A DNA stretch of 64,000 bases from Sequoia sempervirens. Its lineage: Eukaryota; Streptophyta; Pinopsida; Cupressales; Cupressaceae. The stretch covers positions 697,732,197 through 697,796,196 of the forward strand of contig VDFB02270651.1 of the NCBI GenBank assembly GCA_007258455.2. Reading direction: 5' to 3'. A program made the translations under genes and the position numbers. The notes under the pieces were generated by a model. It searched no databases and was not told the DNA's origin. It was given only the letters and a program-made list of their open reading frames with translations. How positions within the stretch are numbered: the first letter of the stretch is position 1; every line of letters begins with the position of its first letter. Positions 50,901 to 61,107 of the stretch are shown here, one piece after another.

Positions 50901-51488
50901 TTTTCAATTAGCCTAAAGATCAGGACTTTAGTCGTAATTCTAATAGAAAATAAATAATAATTATTTATTAAATTCAAATTATAGAATAATTTATATTGGT
51001 GGAAAGCTAAGAATCTCCTCTAAAAACCCTTTTCGTTTCATCAATTTTGGGTAAAAAAAAAATTGGCAGCCACATACCCTACAAATACCCATAATATCGC
51101 CACTTTTTGGCCCATCATGTTCCTACACATACCCTGTTGTGACTTGCGGAGTGGTGTAGGTAGGTATGGATGCTACTATGGAAAGACGAGTGTTAAGTAC
51201 TCCTTGACTAGCCACAGTGTTCATTGGTTAGGATGTGGAAGGAGCATGTTTGTTGTATATCTCAACAATTTGTTTCATAATGTTTAAGCCTTCATCACTT
51301 TCAACCAGGTGATGGATATTTTCTATAGTAGGAATCACAATGGTTGAAATGTTTTCAAGACACAGGTTTTGTTGCAAATATGCTAAATACTCATGAATGT
51401 TAATGACTTTGTCTTGTGGGATATGATCATTTTGTGTGTTAACTTGCATGTTATTAGAAGGAAAAGTATTGCTAAAGGTAAGTTCCAT
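47940..51488 (-). pseudogene. Element D gag-protease, broken
   Basis: On the minus strand the ORF begins near 51488 (MELTFSNTFPSNNMQ) and is interrupted by the TIR transposon at 50333-51134. The Retrotrans_gag domain follows at about 50028-49540: IPRFEKYRGKDDPTNHVNAY, LEWFSSLPNNSI, then FISRYQSLYAQLN. At about 49190-49130 is a damaged zinc knuckle, DYFHYHRQNGHDT-stop-KCKHLKH, with Phe where the first Cys is expected. Near 48750-48680 is LIDPACGENVIT, at the place of the retropepsin active site but without an intact D-S/T-G, and then CPMIGSTVLPLQIGPKIVV. Gag forms the particle and protease cuts it. After the protease comes a Pro-rich tail to about 47940 and no polymerase. Stops are mostly TAG or TAA. 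The Gypsy assignment is firm; the copy is dead. Confidence 0.8.
50333..51134. mobile_element. TIR transposon (MITE-like), copy 2
   Basis: About 802 bp, inverted relative to copy 1 at 36714-37503 and matching it throughout. It starts GGGTATGTGCAGGATCATC and ends CATGTTCCTACACATACCC, so its ends are inverted repeats. It lies within the N-terminal part of the element D gag ORF. No transposase ORF is present, and no clear target duplication can be read. Confidence 0.75.
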
Positions 51489-52084
51489 GCCTAATGCACT
51501 ATTGTTAACACCAAGAGTAGTAGCTCAAGACAACCCAAGGTCCACAACGAGTGTGTTATCGCAGGAGGCCATGAGTCATGAACTTCTTCTCACTAAAGTA
51601 TTATCAATAGGGCACCAAACACTCATACAAAGGCTACTAAAGGTGGGGTGGGTGCAAATGAAATGAAAAATAGGAGCAATAAAATGCTAAGAACATAAAT
51701 TATGGAAATTGTAACAAAGATGTAGTAACACAAAATAGAAATGCAGAAATTGTGTAGAAAATGCCAAGAATTACAGTGCAAAATGTGTAGAAGGACTAAG
51801 TCGCCAGTGTGGAAAATTAGTCCCAATGAGGATTTTTTGTGATTTTTCAAAAAAATTGAATGCATTTTCGTGTTTTTCAGATGCACAGATGCAAATATAG
51901 TATGAAAGTGTAGAATTTTCTTTTTTTCTAATAAAATATGATGCAAAAATGTAAGCTATATGAGCTTTTCACTAATGCAATTTTTAAAACCTTGGATGCA
52001 ATTTAAACAATACAAAACTTAATGCAATGCTAATGCAAGTGAAATCTAGGATGCACTTTAAATCAAAAGCAAAAAAATTCAAAA

Positions 52085-52097
52085 GTTGGGTTCACCA
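52085..52097 (-). other. Candidate primer binding site of element D
   Basis: The minus strand reads TGGTGAACCCAAC three bases after the LTR end. Element A has GTGAACCTAAC at the same place. It is not the usual initiator-Met site and I did not identify the tRNA. Confidence 0.5.
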
Positions 52098-53093
52098 AAA
52101 TGTAAACAAAGATCTTGGCACCTCGATGCTTTATGGTCCTTCTAGGGTTTTTCACCTAAAAGGACAAAGATTGGGAAAAAATCTAATGTTCACATTCAAA
52201 TATTGATGTGATGTGGGTGTAATATGCCTAATTATGATGTCTAAATGCAATAAACTAGAAGAAATATGATTTATTGATGCTAAACCTATGAAATGCAAAG
52301 TGCTAGAAAATACAGTGATGTATGCAAAAACACCTAAGAATGCAAACAAATGATGAAAAAATTAAATATAACTAGAGAGGTGAACCTAGAATATGAAGTC
52401 TAATGCAAAGAGGCTCTAGAATCCTACAAATTTGATTGGAAATGTTGGTTGGGACACTTACGCCAAGCTGGGCGACTTAGTCTAGTTTCAAGGAAAATCT
52501 ACCAAAATAGGAATCTGACAAATGGGTACTCAGAAATGTAAAAATAAATTTGCATGCCTGGTAAATTTGCATGCCTAGTAATGGGACTAATTTCCATAGA
52601 TGGTGACTCAATCCACCTAGGGATTTCTAGAATTTCAGAATAGGATCCTGTAGCTTTCGATCTGTACTTGCTTTTCTGATAGGTGTTCAATCCTGATTTT
52701 GCAAAAAATTGGGTTGAAAGAGGTCTCCAAGCTTCAATTAGGGCTTTGTTGACTTTGATGACTTTGCAACACCTTTTTGACAATTTCCTCTTTGACAAAT
52801 CTACATACAAGGTCTGCAAACACACATGCAAAGAGGGGGAAAAGGGTTAAGGGTTAGATTATAGGGGTTTTCCTTAGTCAAACCCTAGATGATGAAATAA
52901 AATGAGAAGAGAATGATAAATAAACAACATGCAATTTCATAAACTTACCAAACCCTTGATGTGTAAGTCTAAAGATATGCAATGAAGTGTTCCAATGGAT
53001 GACTTGATGATGCTTACAGTGCTTGAATGCTTGAATGAATTAGGTGCTTGAGAATGAATAGATTGGTAAGTGTTAAAATGAGAGGAGAAACCC

Positions 53094-53102
53094 TTATTTA
53101 TA
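53094..53102 (-). promoter_or_regulatory. Putative TATA box, element D right LTR
   Basis: The minus strand reads TATAAATAA then GGG. This is the LTR from which the element RNA would start. Confidence 0.5.
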
Positions 53103-53208
53103 ATTGATTTTCCATTATTTTCTAAAATTAACACATCACAGGCCAATCTCAAGGGTAATAGAATAAAATCCCACTAGAAAATTAAAATTATTTTGATTTT
53201 TGTGCCTA

Positions 53209-53246
53209 GTGGGACTAAGTCACCCTAGGTGGTGACTTGGTCCCAC
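53209..53246. repeat. Palindrome GTGGGACTAAGTCACC, element D right LTR
   Basis: GTGGGACTAAGTCACC pairs with GGTGACTTGGTCCCAC over 16 positions with one G-T type mismatch, around a loop of about six bases. It is the best-preserved copy in the window. Confidence 0.88.
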
Positions 53247-53680
53247 CAAGGCAATTTCAATGGGTGTTAGAAATTAAAGTACATTAAATAAGGTTTAACG
53301 GGAATATCCTAAAAAATACACTTAAGTAGGACTAGAAAGTGCATTAAGGGGTCATTTAAACATAAGAAATGGTTGAATTAGTGAGGAAAAGTCTAGAAAA
53401 GCATGATATTTTGTTACAACTCCTTAAAACACTTTGAAATAAGACTTGGTAAGTGATAAAAAATGGGATATTTAAGTGAATTATAATGAGAGGGTCCTAG
53501 AAAAGTGTGAAAGTGGGTTACAACGCTTCACAACACTTTTACAAGACATCTTAGAAGTCTTAATGATTCTCAAGGGTCCAAGACCTAAAGTGAATGTTTT
53601 GGCCACATTACAACATTAAATCTAGGCAAAATCGAGCCAAAGTCCACTAGAAGGGTTACTTTTTCTATGTCCATAGATCT

Positions 53681-54350
53681 CAGAGGTTGACATTCAAGAA
53701 ATTTGAATTTAAAACCTTGATTTCCTACTTAAATCCTTAAAAATAGGTCAAATGGGACTCATACGCCATCTGTAGCATGTGTGTCCCACTTGGGTGAGAC
53801 TCATATGCCATATGTTGCATGTGGGTCCCACTTGGGTGGAAATCATACACCCAAGGTGGCATATGGATCCCACAGGGGCTTTTTGGAGAGAAAGTGTCAG
53901 GGTTTTAAGAAATTAAGTTTATTTGATGTCTATATCAGGATTTTGGTTAAAATATGCATCGAGATGCACAATATAGGGTCTTAGGGGCCTATTAATGATT
54001 ATATAAAGGTCATAAATGCTAGAGGGCCCAAAACTCAATGTGAAAGTTTAAATAAATATATTTTACAACATTAAATTAAGGTAAAATCAAGTCAATTTAG
54101 CTTAGAAGGGCCCAAAATCCCATGTGAATGTGTACAACACATTACAACACTAGATTAGGTCCATTTAGTTTACAAGCCTCCTAAATTTAATGTGAAGGTG
54201 TAAATAAATACACTTTACAACACTAAATTAAGGAAAAGTTAGGTTTTATTTAGCTTAAAAAGACCCCAAGACCTAATGTGAATGTTTAAAACACATTATA
54301 ACACTAGATTGAGGTGATATTAAGCTCATTTTAATGTTAACCATTCGCAT
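53681..54350 (-). repeat. Older LTR sequence, right part
   Basis: It resumes the LTR broken at 42482. It has three successive CATAC-core palindromes at 53755-53880 and then the alternating tandem repeat at 54026-54345. The right edge is not defined. Confidence 0.5.
54026..54345. repeat. Alternating tandem repeat, long-short-long-short
   Basis: Four units start with a version of 'cccaaaacctaatgtgaa' near 54028, 54110, 54179 and 54264. The first and third are about 84 bases (with 'taaataaatacactttacaac'), the second and fourth about 70 ('acacattacaacactagatt'), so a unit of about 154 bases has been doubled. One related unit is in each element D LTR. Confidence 0.7.
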
Positions 54351-56969
54351 ATTAAGTGTGAAAATGTGAACAACGACACTTTTTGACACTATAATAATAA
54401 ATAGGTTGTACTATCTACCTTAATACCTTTCAATTTTACACTACACTGAAACTTAAAAAATTAAATTTAATTTAATGATTTAACTCCATACGATTTTCAC
54501 CAAATCTAATTCATTTACTAGACATATCATTTAACATGCCTCTAAGAAACCGACTAAAACTTCCATATTATTCAATCCTATGGGAATATGCCTAAGACAT
54601 AATTTTTACATGTGTTGAAATGACTCACATGCATAGATATACCAGCATACAATCAATGAAATAAACTTTTAAATTAGACTAAAATTATCAATTCATGTTC
54701 AAATAGTTTTTAAAGATAATAAAAATAAAGGTAATCTCCTTGTACAAAAATATAGATCTTAGTAGCCTCACAATCAACTTTATCAATGATTCTCAAGTTT
54801 TGGGGAAAAATAGGTAACCTACATCTGATTATCTTATAAGAATAGAATATAATAGTTTTGTTTAAAGAAACTATAAAGTATTATTAGTCATTTACTAAGC
54901 CGATTAAATATGTCTAATATTTTGGATCATAAGTGTGTCCATTTATACATGACCTACTACTATTAAAAACTTGAATTTGATTTGTAAGTTTAATATATGC
55001 AAAGATTATTGTTTGGTCACCAATTTTAAGATCACAAGCACATAAATAATGAACTTAATGATTTTTAATTTATAATAGAAATAAATTAAGGGTTTTAATT
55101 TTGGGTTTCGATGAGTTTTGAAAACCATTATTTAACTCACTACATAGTAAAGGTAAGGTTGATCTTTTCTACCTCATCATATAATTAAAATGAATGTTCT
55201 AATTAAACAATAATTAATGCACATATTCAATTTAATAATTAGAGTAAAATTGATAGTTTGTGTAGGAATAAGTATTAGCAAGAAGTTCGTACTAAAATAT
55301 CAAATTGGACCTTTTGTATGATTGTTTTACGTCAATAATAATTTTTTGATGAATTTAGTGTATAATAATTGATAAGTAGCATATAATGTTTTGCATGTTA
55401 TGTCTTTGTGACATTCTAATTATATTTATCACTTGACATGAGACTATACAATCAAAAAACAAATTAGCTCTACTCAAAGAAAATAAAAATATTAGTGGTC
55501 ATCCACTACTTCATCATAATTTTTAGTTTGATATGTAATAGTTTAATATCCACATAAATTATTTTTAAATTATAATTTAAATCCATTTTTATTCATAAGA
55601 AATGTCACAAATTAATTTGGAAACTTAATGTTCACTAGATCACTTGTAATTAATGGAATGATAATTACATATATTTGGTCAAGATCTTTTAAAGCATCCT
55701 TCTAGATCATCCTCGCCTAAAATTTTTAGATTGCAATCCCATAGAAAAACCCTCCTTTACATTAGAAACCAAACTTATTTATTATAAGCATTAATGCCAT
55801 CTTTGAGGTCTGTGTATTGCTCAATTGATGGCATTTGAAAATCATACATTGCATTCATTTTAGATATGATTTTATGTTACATGATGGTATGTTAAATGAA
55901 AAAACTCAAGGTTACCTCTACCATATAATGATCTCAATAAAGGATTTTGAAGATCATTAAAATAAAAATTTAAAACCTTGATTTTATTTCTATTATTTTG
56001 AATCTCATTAAACCTATAAATGTAAATGGTTTATGAGAAAAATTACCTATGCATCATGTAATGAGATCAATAATGGAACTCAAATAAAAAATTCACACCT
56101 CATTAGATGGTGAAGGAAAAATGTGTGAACTCACAATGTGTTTTCTTCAAAATATATGAAATGAATCAAGAAAATTATACCCTAACACTAAAATAGTAAA
56201 ATAACATAATAATTAATAGTTTTTAAGCTCACCAAAATCAAAGATTATTTCCTAAGTTTTATTTTTGTTATTTTGAAGCTCATTAAACCCATACCTATAA
56301 ATATTATTTGAGAAGCTCCACCTATGCATCACATGCAAAGCATAATAATGATGGTAAAAAAAGGAGTGAAAACATTGGCAATAGTTGTCAAATGATGCAT
56401 GTAGACCTCAACAAATGGTGAAAGATGAATGTAGATCTCACAATGTGTTTTCCTTCAATTATATTTACATATTTGGAAGCATTAAAAGATGGTTGCATGG
56501 GTAGAAATGATAATACTAGTGATGAGACACTAATCAAGTCAGTATGCATCTTAATAAGTAGTAGATGTTGTGTAATGTGTACAAGACTCAAAATTCCATA
56601 TAATAAATAAACACTACCAATTCTAAGTCATAATAAATTATAAATCTAATATAGAACATTCATTTTAATCATAAATTAAGATATTGTAAATGTTACATTT
56701 AGTATGGAGCTTAACATTTTCTCTTCAAATAGAATGAGCTACATTTCCATAGAACTTGATCTCATTGTGATGCTAAATAAGAGATATAAATTTTACAGAT
56801 ATTTTAACTAAAGAATAAATGTTGAATTTTGATATGCTTATAATTCATAATGTGTCCTAGTAGAAATAGAAGAATAACTAATAGGGAATATTAGGTTTGA
56901 TAGCCTAATTTAGTTGTTCTTTGTCTATTGCTCTCATTTGGTTATTGGAAGTTACAACAATTTTAATCA
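54351..56969. other. AT-rich intergenic stretch
   Basis: No gene is seen. 55970-56160 and 56248-56470 are diverged direct repeats (both have 'ttattttgaa', 'ctcattaaac', 'acctatgcatca', 'ctcacaatgtgttttc'). The frames at 56388-56610 lie inside the second copy and are not genes. Confidence 0.45.
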
Positions 56970-56974
56970 TTTTG

Positions 56975-57450
56975 ATGTCCCATCTAATGAATTTTTCTAT
57001 ACAAAATATATTTTTAGTAAATATGACGTGTAAAATGAATTAAATTAGAATGTGTTTTTAGTCTCTACTTAATGATTTTCTATGGAAATAGAAAGCATAA
57101 AGTATATTTTCATTAAGATAAGGTGTAAAATGAATGTCATTGCAATGTGCCTTTTTTAAGGTCCACATCTAATGAATTTTCATGAAAATACAAAATACAA
57201 AATACAAAATAGTGTCAAATATAGTTGAAATACATGTTTTTAAGTTCACATCTAATAGATTTTCATAGAAATAGAAAGATGACTCTATCTAATGAATTTT
57301 CCAAAAAAAAAAAAAATTTACAACATACATACAACATACATTTTTTTATAAAGATGAAGTGTAAAATGGATCTTCTCAATATGCGCGCTTTTTGAAATGA
57401 AATGAAATGAAATATTTTAAGTCTCCTTCTAATAAATTTCCATACAAATA
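56975..57450. repeat. Tandem repeat upstream of the AP2/ERF gene
   Basis: About six units carry 'catctaatgaattttcatagaaat' in varied form, at about 56981, 57066, 57166, 57248, 57287 and 57424, some followed by 'gtgtaaaatgaat'. Unit length varies from about 40 to 140 bases. They end 375 bases before the ATG, in what would be promoter or 5' untranslated DNA. Confidence 0.65.
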
Positions 57451-57452
57451 AA

Positions 57453-57824
57453 ATGCGGACCCCATCTAAATCTCCAACTAATAATAGTGAAGTACAAAAT
57501 AATCGTTTGTTAAAAGACGATTGTGCCGACTCCAAAGTAAAAGTACCGACCAGCGAGTGGACAGAAGAGTTCGAAGAGCTGGTGAATTGTTTCTTAAGTT
57601 CATCGAATCCCTTTTTCACTTCCAAATTAACAGACATAAGACTCTGGTACAGATGTCGATATTTAGGCCTCGCCGACCACGTATCTATCAATATGGGATG
57701 TTAAAAGGACGCATATCTTGGTTCGTCTATAGGCTACTCTGGATCATTCATAGTCAAGTACAAAATTAATCCTCAGAATCAGGCAAAATATAGCATCCAG
57801 GCTAAACGTTTTGCAATACGCCGA
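57453..57824 (+). other. Gene-proximal region with an open frame of unknown meaning
   Basis: Base composition changes here to less AT-rich, gene-like sequence. The frame from ATG 57453 runs 83 codons (MRTPSKSPTNNSEVQ..., with SEWTEEFEELVNCF) to TAA 57702-57704, then stays open in the same frame up to and past the ATG at 57825. I do not recognise the product. It may be 5' untranslated DNA with an upstream ORF, or remains of a longer N-terminus; known ERF017-019-type proteins have short N-termini, which favours the first. Confidence 0.35.
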
Positions 57825-58426
57825 ATGGTGGAGAAGAAGTCAGATACCGAGGCGTGAGAAAGAGAAAATGGGGAAAATATGTGGCCGAAATTCGGTCAGG
57901 AAAGAGAGAGCGTATATCTCTGGGTTCATACTTCACTCCCCACGCTGCAGCCCGTGCTTATGACGCTGCGCTCTTGTGCCTGCGAGGACCCGATGGAACG
58001 TCTTTCAATTTTCCAGACTCGCAGTTTAACTCAACTGCACTGGAGGTGGCAAGTGCAGAGAGAAATCCATCACCGCAGGCAATTCGAACAACTGCCATCG
58101 CGGTTGGCTCCGCCTACGACGTCGTCTCTTCGACAGGGGCGGGTACAAGCGTCGAAGAAGCAGCACCACCGGAAGCTTCGATTCAATCCAGAGACGCAGA
58201 AAAAGATAAAGCACTTCCAGTGGCAGAAGAAAAGGAAGAAGAGGAGGAGACTGATACAAAATATCTGTTACAATCTCCAGAATATATACCACTTGAGGAG
58301 AGCGTTCAGATGCCTCCGCTTCAGCCAGATTTGCAAGTCATGACGCAACTCTACGACCACTCTGAACTTTTCCCTGATTTAGCTACTTGGGATGCCACGC
58401 CAAAGCCGCCTAATAGCAATCATTAA
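57825..58426 (+). CDS. AP2/ERF transcription factor, DREB A-5 / ERF017-019 type, with apparent frameshift after ATG
   Basis: A nuclear DNA-binding regulator of the plant AP2/ERF family, expected to bind DRE or GCC-type promoter elements. The AP2 domain is complete at 57845-58021 (59 codons): [47 protein letters not shown]. The pattern [10 protein letters not shown]...RERI.LGSY...NFPD is that of Arabidopsis ERF017/018/019. The rest, to TAA 58424-58426, has an acidic run (EEKEEEEE) and ends with [11 protein letters not shown], a likely activation segment. About 200 codons, no intron, normal for the group. Oddities: the only suitable ATG (57825, MVEKKS) is one base out of frame with the domain, whose own frame has no ATG after the stop at 57803. 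The usual Trp in RIWLG is Ser, and GKW is GKY. It may be a recent pseudogene, a sequence error, or use another start. Confidence 0.75.
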
Positions 58427-58608
58427 CTGTGTTGGTTTTAACAGTAACTTCCTAAAACGACAATTGACGTCTTATCTATCAAAAAATAATTGATAACAGT
58501 CTGGCAGTGATCTGTGAGTAAACAGGTAACATCTGCCACGTTATGAGGTGTTAGTCACACAATTGATTCAGATCAATATTTTTTGTTTTTCTATTTATTA
58601 GTACACTT

Positions 58609-58614
58609 AATAAA
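58609..58614 (+). terminator. Candidate polyadenylation signal of the AP2/ERF gene
   Basis: AATAAA lies 183 bases after the stop codon, within a T-rich region, a normal distance for plant 3' ends. Plant signals are loose, so this is only a candidate. Confidence 0.4.
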
Positions 58615-59464
58615 TTTTTAAGTTTTTGTTTAATGATTTTTTTGCATGCATTTCAGGTTTTGTTAATATATAGATTAGAACAATAATGCATGACCTATAA
58701 GGAGAGATTTTGGGAAAATAACAAAAAAAATTGATATTTATATTGATTATATTAGTACTTGTATTAAAAAAAGGTGTGTTGATTGTAATTTATATAGAAT
58801 GTCTTACAAATATGACAAGAGGTCGATAGTTGAATTTATAAGTACTTTATTAAAGAATTGATACAACATTAGAAGTGTGTATTAATGATATTTTTGAATC
58901 CAAAACATGAAGTATATTTAAAAATGAAATTTTTTTCCAAGTCCAATTACATTTAAGTATATCTTATTATCAAAATGCATCAATACATTTTTTCTCCAAA
59001 TATTTACAAAAAAATAAAATCTTAACATATTTTATAAAAATTAATCAAAAAATATCTTTAAGCATTAGAATTTCTCAAATTTTTCACAAATGAACAAAAA
59101 CCAAAGAAAACATTGATGAGAAGTTCTTTAAAACATTATCTTTCTATATATTACCAATGAATAGATCCAATGTTCATATCTAATAACATAAATCAACATA
59201 TTCCCTAATCAATTCCAAAGTGATTAAATTTATCAATTATGTTAGTACTCCATTACGATATATTTATAGACTAAATTATAATATTAATACTGATATATAT
59301 TAATTTTATATATTATTAATATTTATATATAATTATATACTAATATTGTAAATAAATCATACTATCCTCTATAAATTGAATAATATAACGTACAATATTA
59401 ATAATATAATGTATAGTCAATAATAAATATATTCTTTAATCAAATGAATTGCACTAAATACTAA
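58615..59464. other. AT-rich intergenic stretch
   Basis: Nothing recognisable. 59270-59420 is a run of tata, taatatta and similar words with no regular unit. Confidence 0.5.
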
Positions 59465-59955
59465 TTCAAGTTTCATGCAATAAAAGAAAGATTCCATACA
59501 TTACTAAAACCTTAAACTTTAAACTTCAAAAAGAAAAAGTCATATTTCTCATATAAAACTAAGTGTTACAACTTTTGAAAAAAAAAAAAATCTATTTGAA
59601 CTTACACTTTGGATGTGTACATGTAAAATTTCCCTAATTAAACTTCCATTTGTAAAGTGAAAAAAAGTGACAATTGGACTTGCAAATGATGTTAAAATTA
59701 AAACTCTAAATAAACAATTGTAAAACTCTAAATAAACAATTCAAAAAATCATATGTGAAACAAAGAAAATATAGAGTGTATATTTAAAAGCTTACCAAGA
59801 CAGTATAATTTTTTTCTCTTCAATATTTTTTCCTCAAACCATTTGTTCCCAAATAATAAAAAGTAAAATGTCTTCGAATTTTTTATTTTTTTTTCACAAA
59901 ATACAAAAATACCAAAACAAGTCAACTTTTCACACCCCACGTACCAACTAGTTAT
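59465..59955. repeat. Diverged 0.5-kb direct repeat, copy 1
   Basis: It matches 60636-61107 in the same order: 'taaaagaaagatt', 'catatttctcatataaaact', 'tatttgaacttacactt', 'acaaaaataccaaaacaagtcaac', 'cacataccaac' type end. Neither copy has a credible ORF. Confidence 0.7.
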
Positions 59956-60635
59956 TAAAAAAACCTAAAATTAAGCACTTTAGTTGGTATAGAATTTCTA
60001 AAAGTGGCAAGGGAAATAATTCTAACTCTTTGTTTCTCCAAATTCAAAAATAGAAGAGATGGAAAGAATTAAAAAAGGGAATTCAATTAGGAAGGTAAGT
60101 GGGAAACATTAGAGGTTTTTGTTTGAAGGAGAGAACATTAGATCTAAATTATCTTCTAGGTGTTTCAACTTGTAACTGTTTCAGCTGAAATATATTGCAA
60201 TTATCTCTTTTGAGTTATTTTTCTTAAGACCATGTCTTAGTTTATAATTGGTTTTATTTAAACGTTCTTGAGATCGACTTATAACTCTATAAGTGTCACC
60301 TCATAAAATTTGTGACTTTAAATATGCCTATGTTTTCTTTAACTAAAATAAATCAAATGAAGTAGTTATGAGGGTTAGAGAGCATATAAAAAATAAGAAG
60401 AATTTGGATTTCATGATTAATTAATTTTATAATTATGCTTTTCTATATTTAGTTATGTAGATTATTGATTTAATTATTTTGAATATATGTAGGTTGTATT
60501 ATTAAATTTGTTACCATTGAAATTTAAAAAAATAATATAAACCATACAAACTATAATTTATCAAAGGAAAATAGTGAAATTTATTAAATTCATTTTAGAA
60601 ATAAAAATTCAAAATGCTTATATAAATACTGATAG
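59956..60635. other. Stretch between the two direct repeats
   Basis: AT-rich, no gene or named repeat recognised. Confidence 0.5.
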
Positions 60636-61107
60636 AAATTTCATGTATTAAAAGAAAGATTTCATGCATTTAATAAAACTCTAACTTAAAACTACAAAGA
60701 GAAGAAACCCTATTTCTCATATAAAACTAACTATGACACAACTTTTGAAACAATCTTGATTCTATTTGAACTTACACTTCAAATCTTTACATGTAAATTT
60801 CCCTAGTAAAAGTTTAATTTACGAAGTGAAACAATTTACAATTGAATTCATTAATAAAATGAAAATTGAAACTTCAAATGAACAATTTGGGCAACCATAT
60901 ATGTGGAACAAAGAAATTATAGTGTGTATATTTTGAAGCTTACTAGTAGATGTGTAAAAAAAATTCTTCAATTTTTTTTCTCAAATCATTTGTTCACAAA
61001 TGATCAAACCTAAAATGTGCTTGAATATTAGAAGATATTTTGAAAAAATACAAAAATACCAAAACAAGTCAACTATTCACACTCCACATACCAACGAGTT
61101 AAAAAAA
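60636..61107. repeat. Diverged 0.5-kb direct repeat, copy 2
   Basis: Partner of 59465-59955, offset by about 1.17 kb. The two differ by many substitutions and small indels, so the duplication is old. No target duplication or terminal motif was noticed. Confidence 0.7.

Larger units (their letters stand above)
42483..53675 (-). mobile_element. Element D: Ty3/Gypsy retrotransposon with gag-protease only
   Basis: LTRs at 42483-44093 (1611 bp) and 52101-53675 (1575 bp) match throughout. GATCT is duplicated at 42478-42482 and 53676-53680. Minus sense is shown by the polypurine tract beside the left LTR, the primer site beside the right LTR, TATA boxes and the gag ORF. The 8-kb interior contains a decayed gag-protease ORF but no reverse transcriptase, RNase H or integrase that I can recognise. 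It also holds a solo-LTR-like block (44634-46214), tandem repeats (46958-47390) and a TIR transposon (50333-51134). The LTRs differ at many sites, so it is older than element A. Confidence 0.88.
52101..53675 (-). repeat. Element D right LTR (5' LTR in its own sense)
   Basis: It matches 42483-44093, with palindromes at about 52450, 52581 and 53209-53246 and a TATA box at 53094-53102. It ends ctatgtccata where the partner has ccaca, and is followed by GATCT. Confidence 0.88.

Noticed and set aside
57521..57769. Second-frame ORF upstream of the AP2/ERF gene (Arg-rich)
   Set aside because: It overlaps the more plausible frame from 57453 and shows no recognisable domain.
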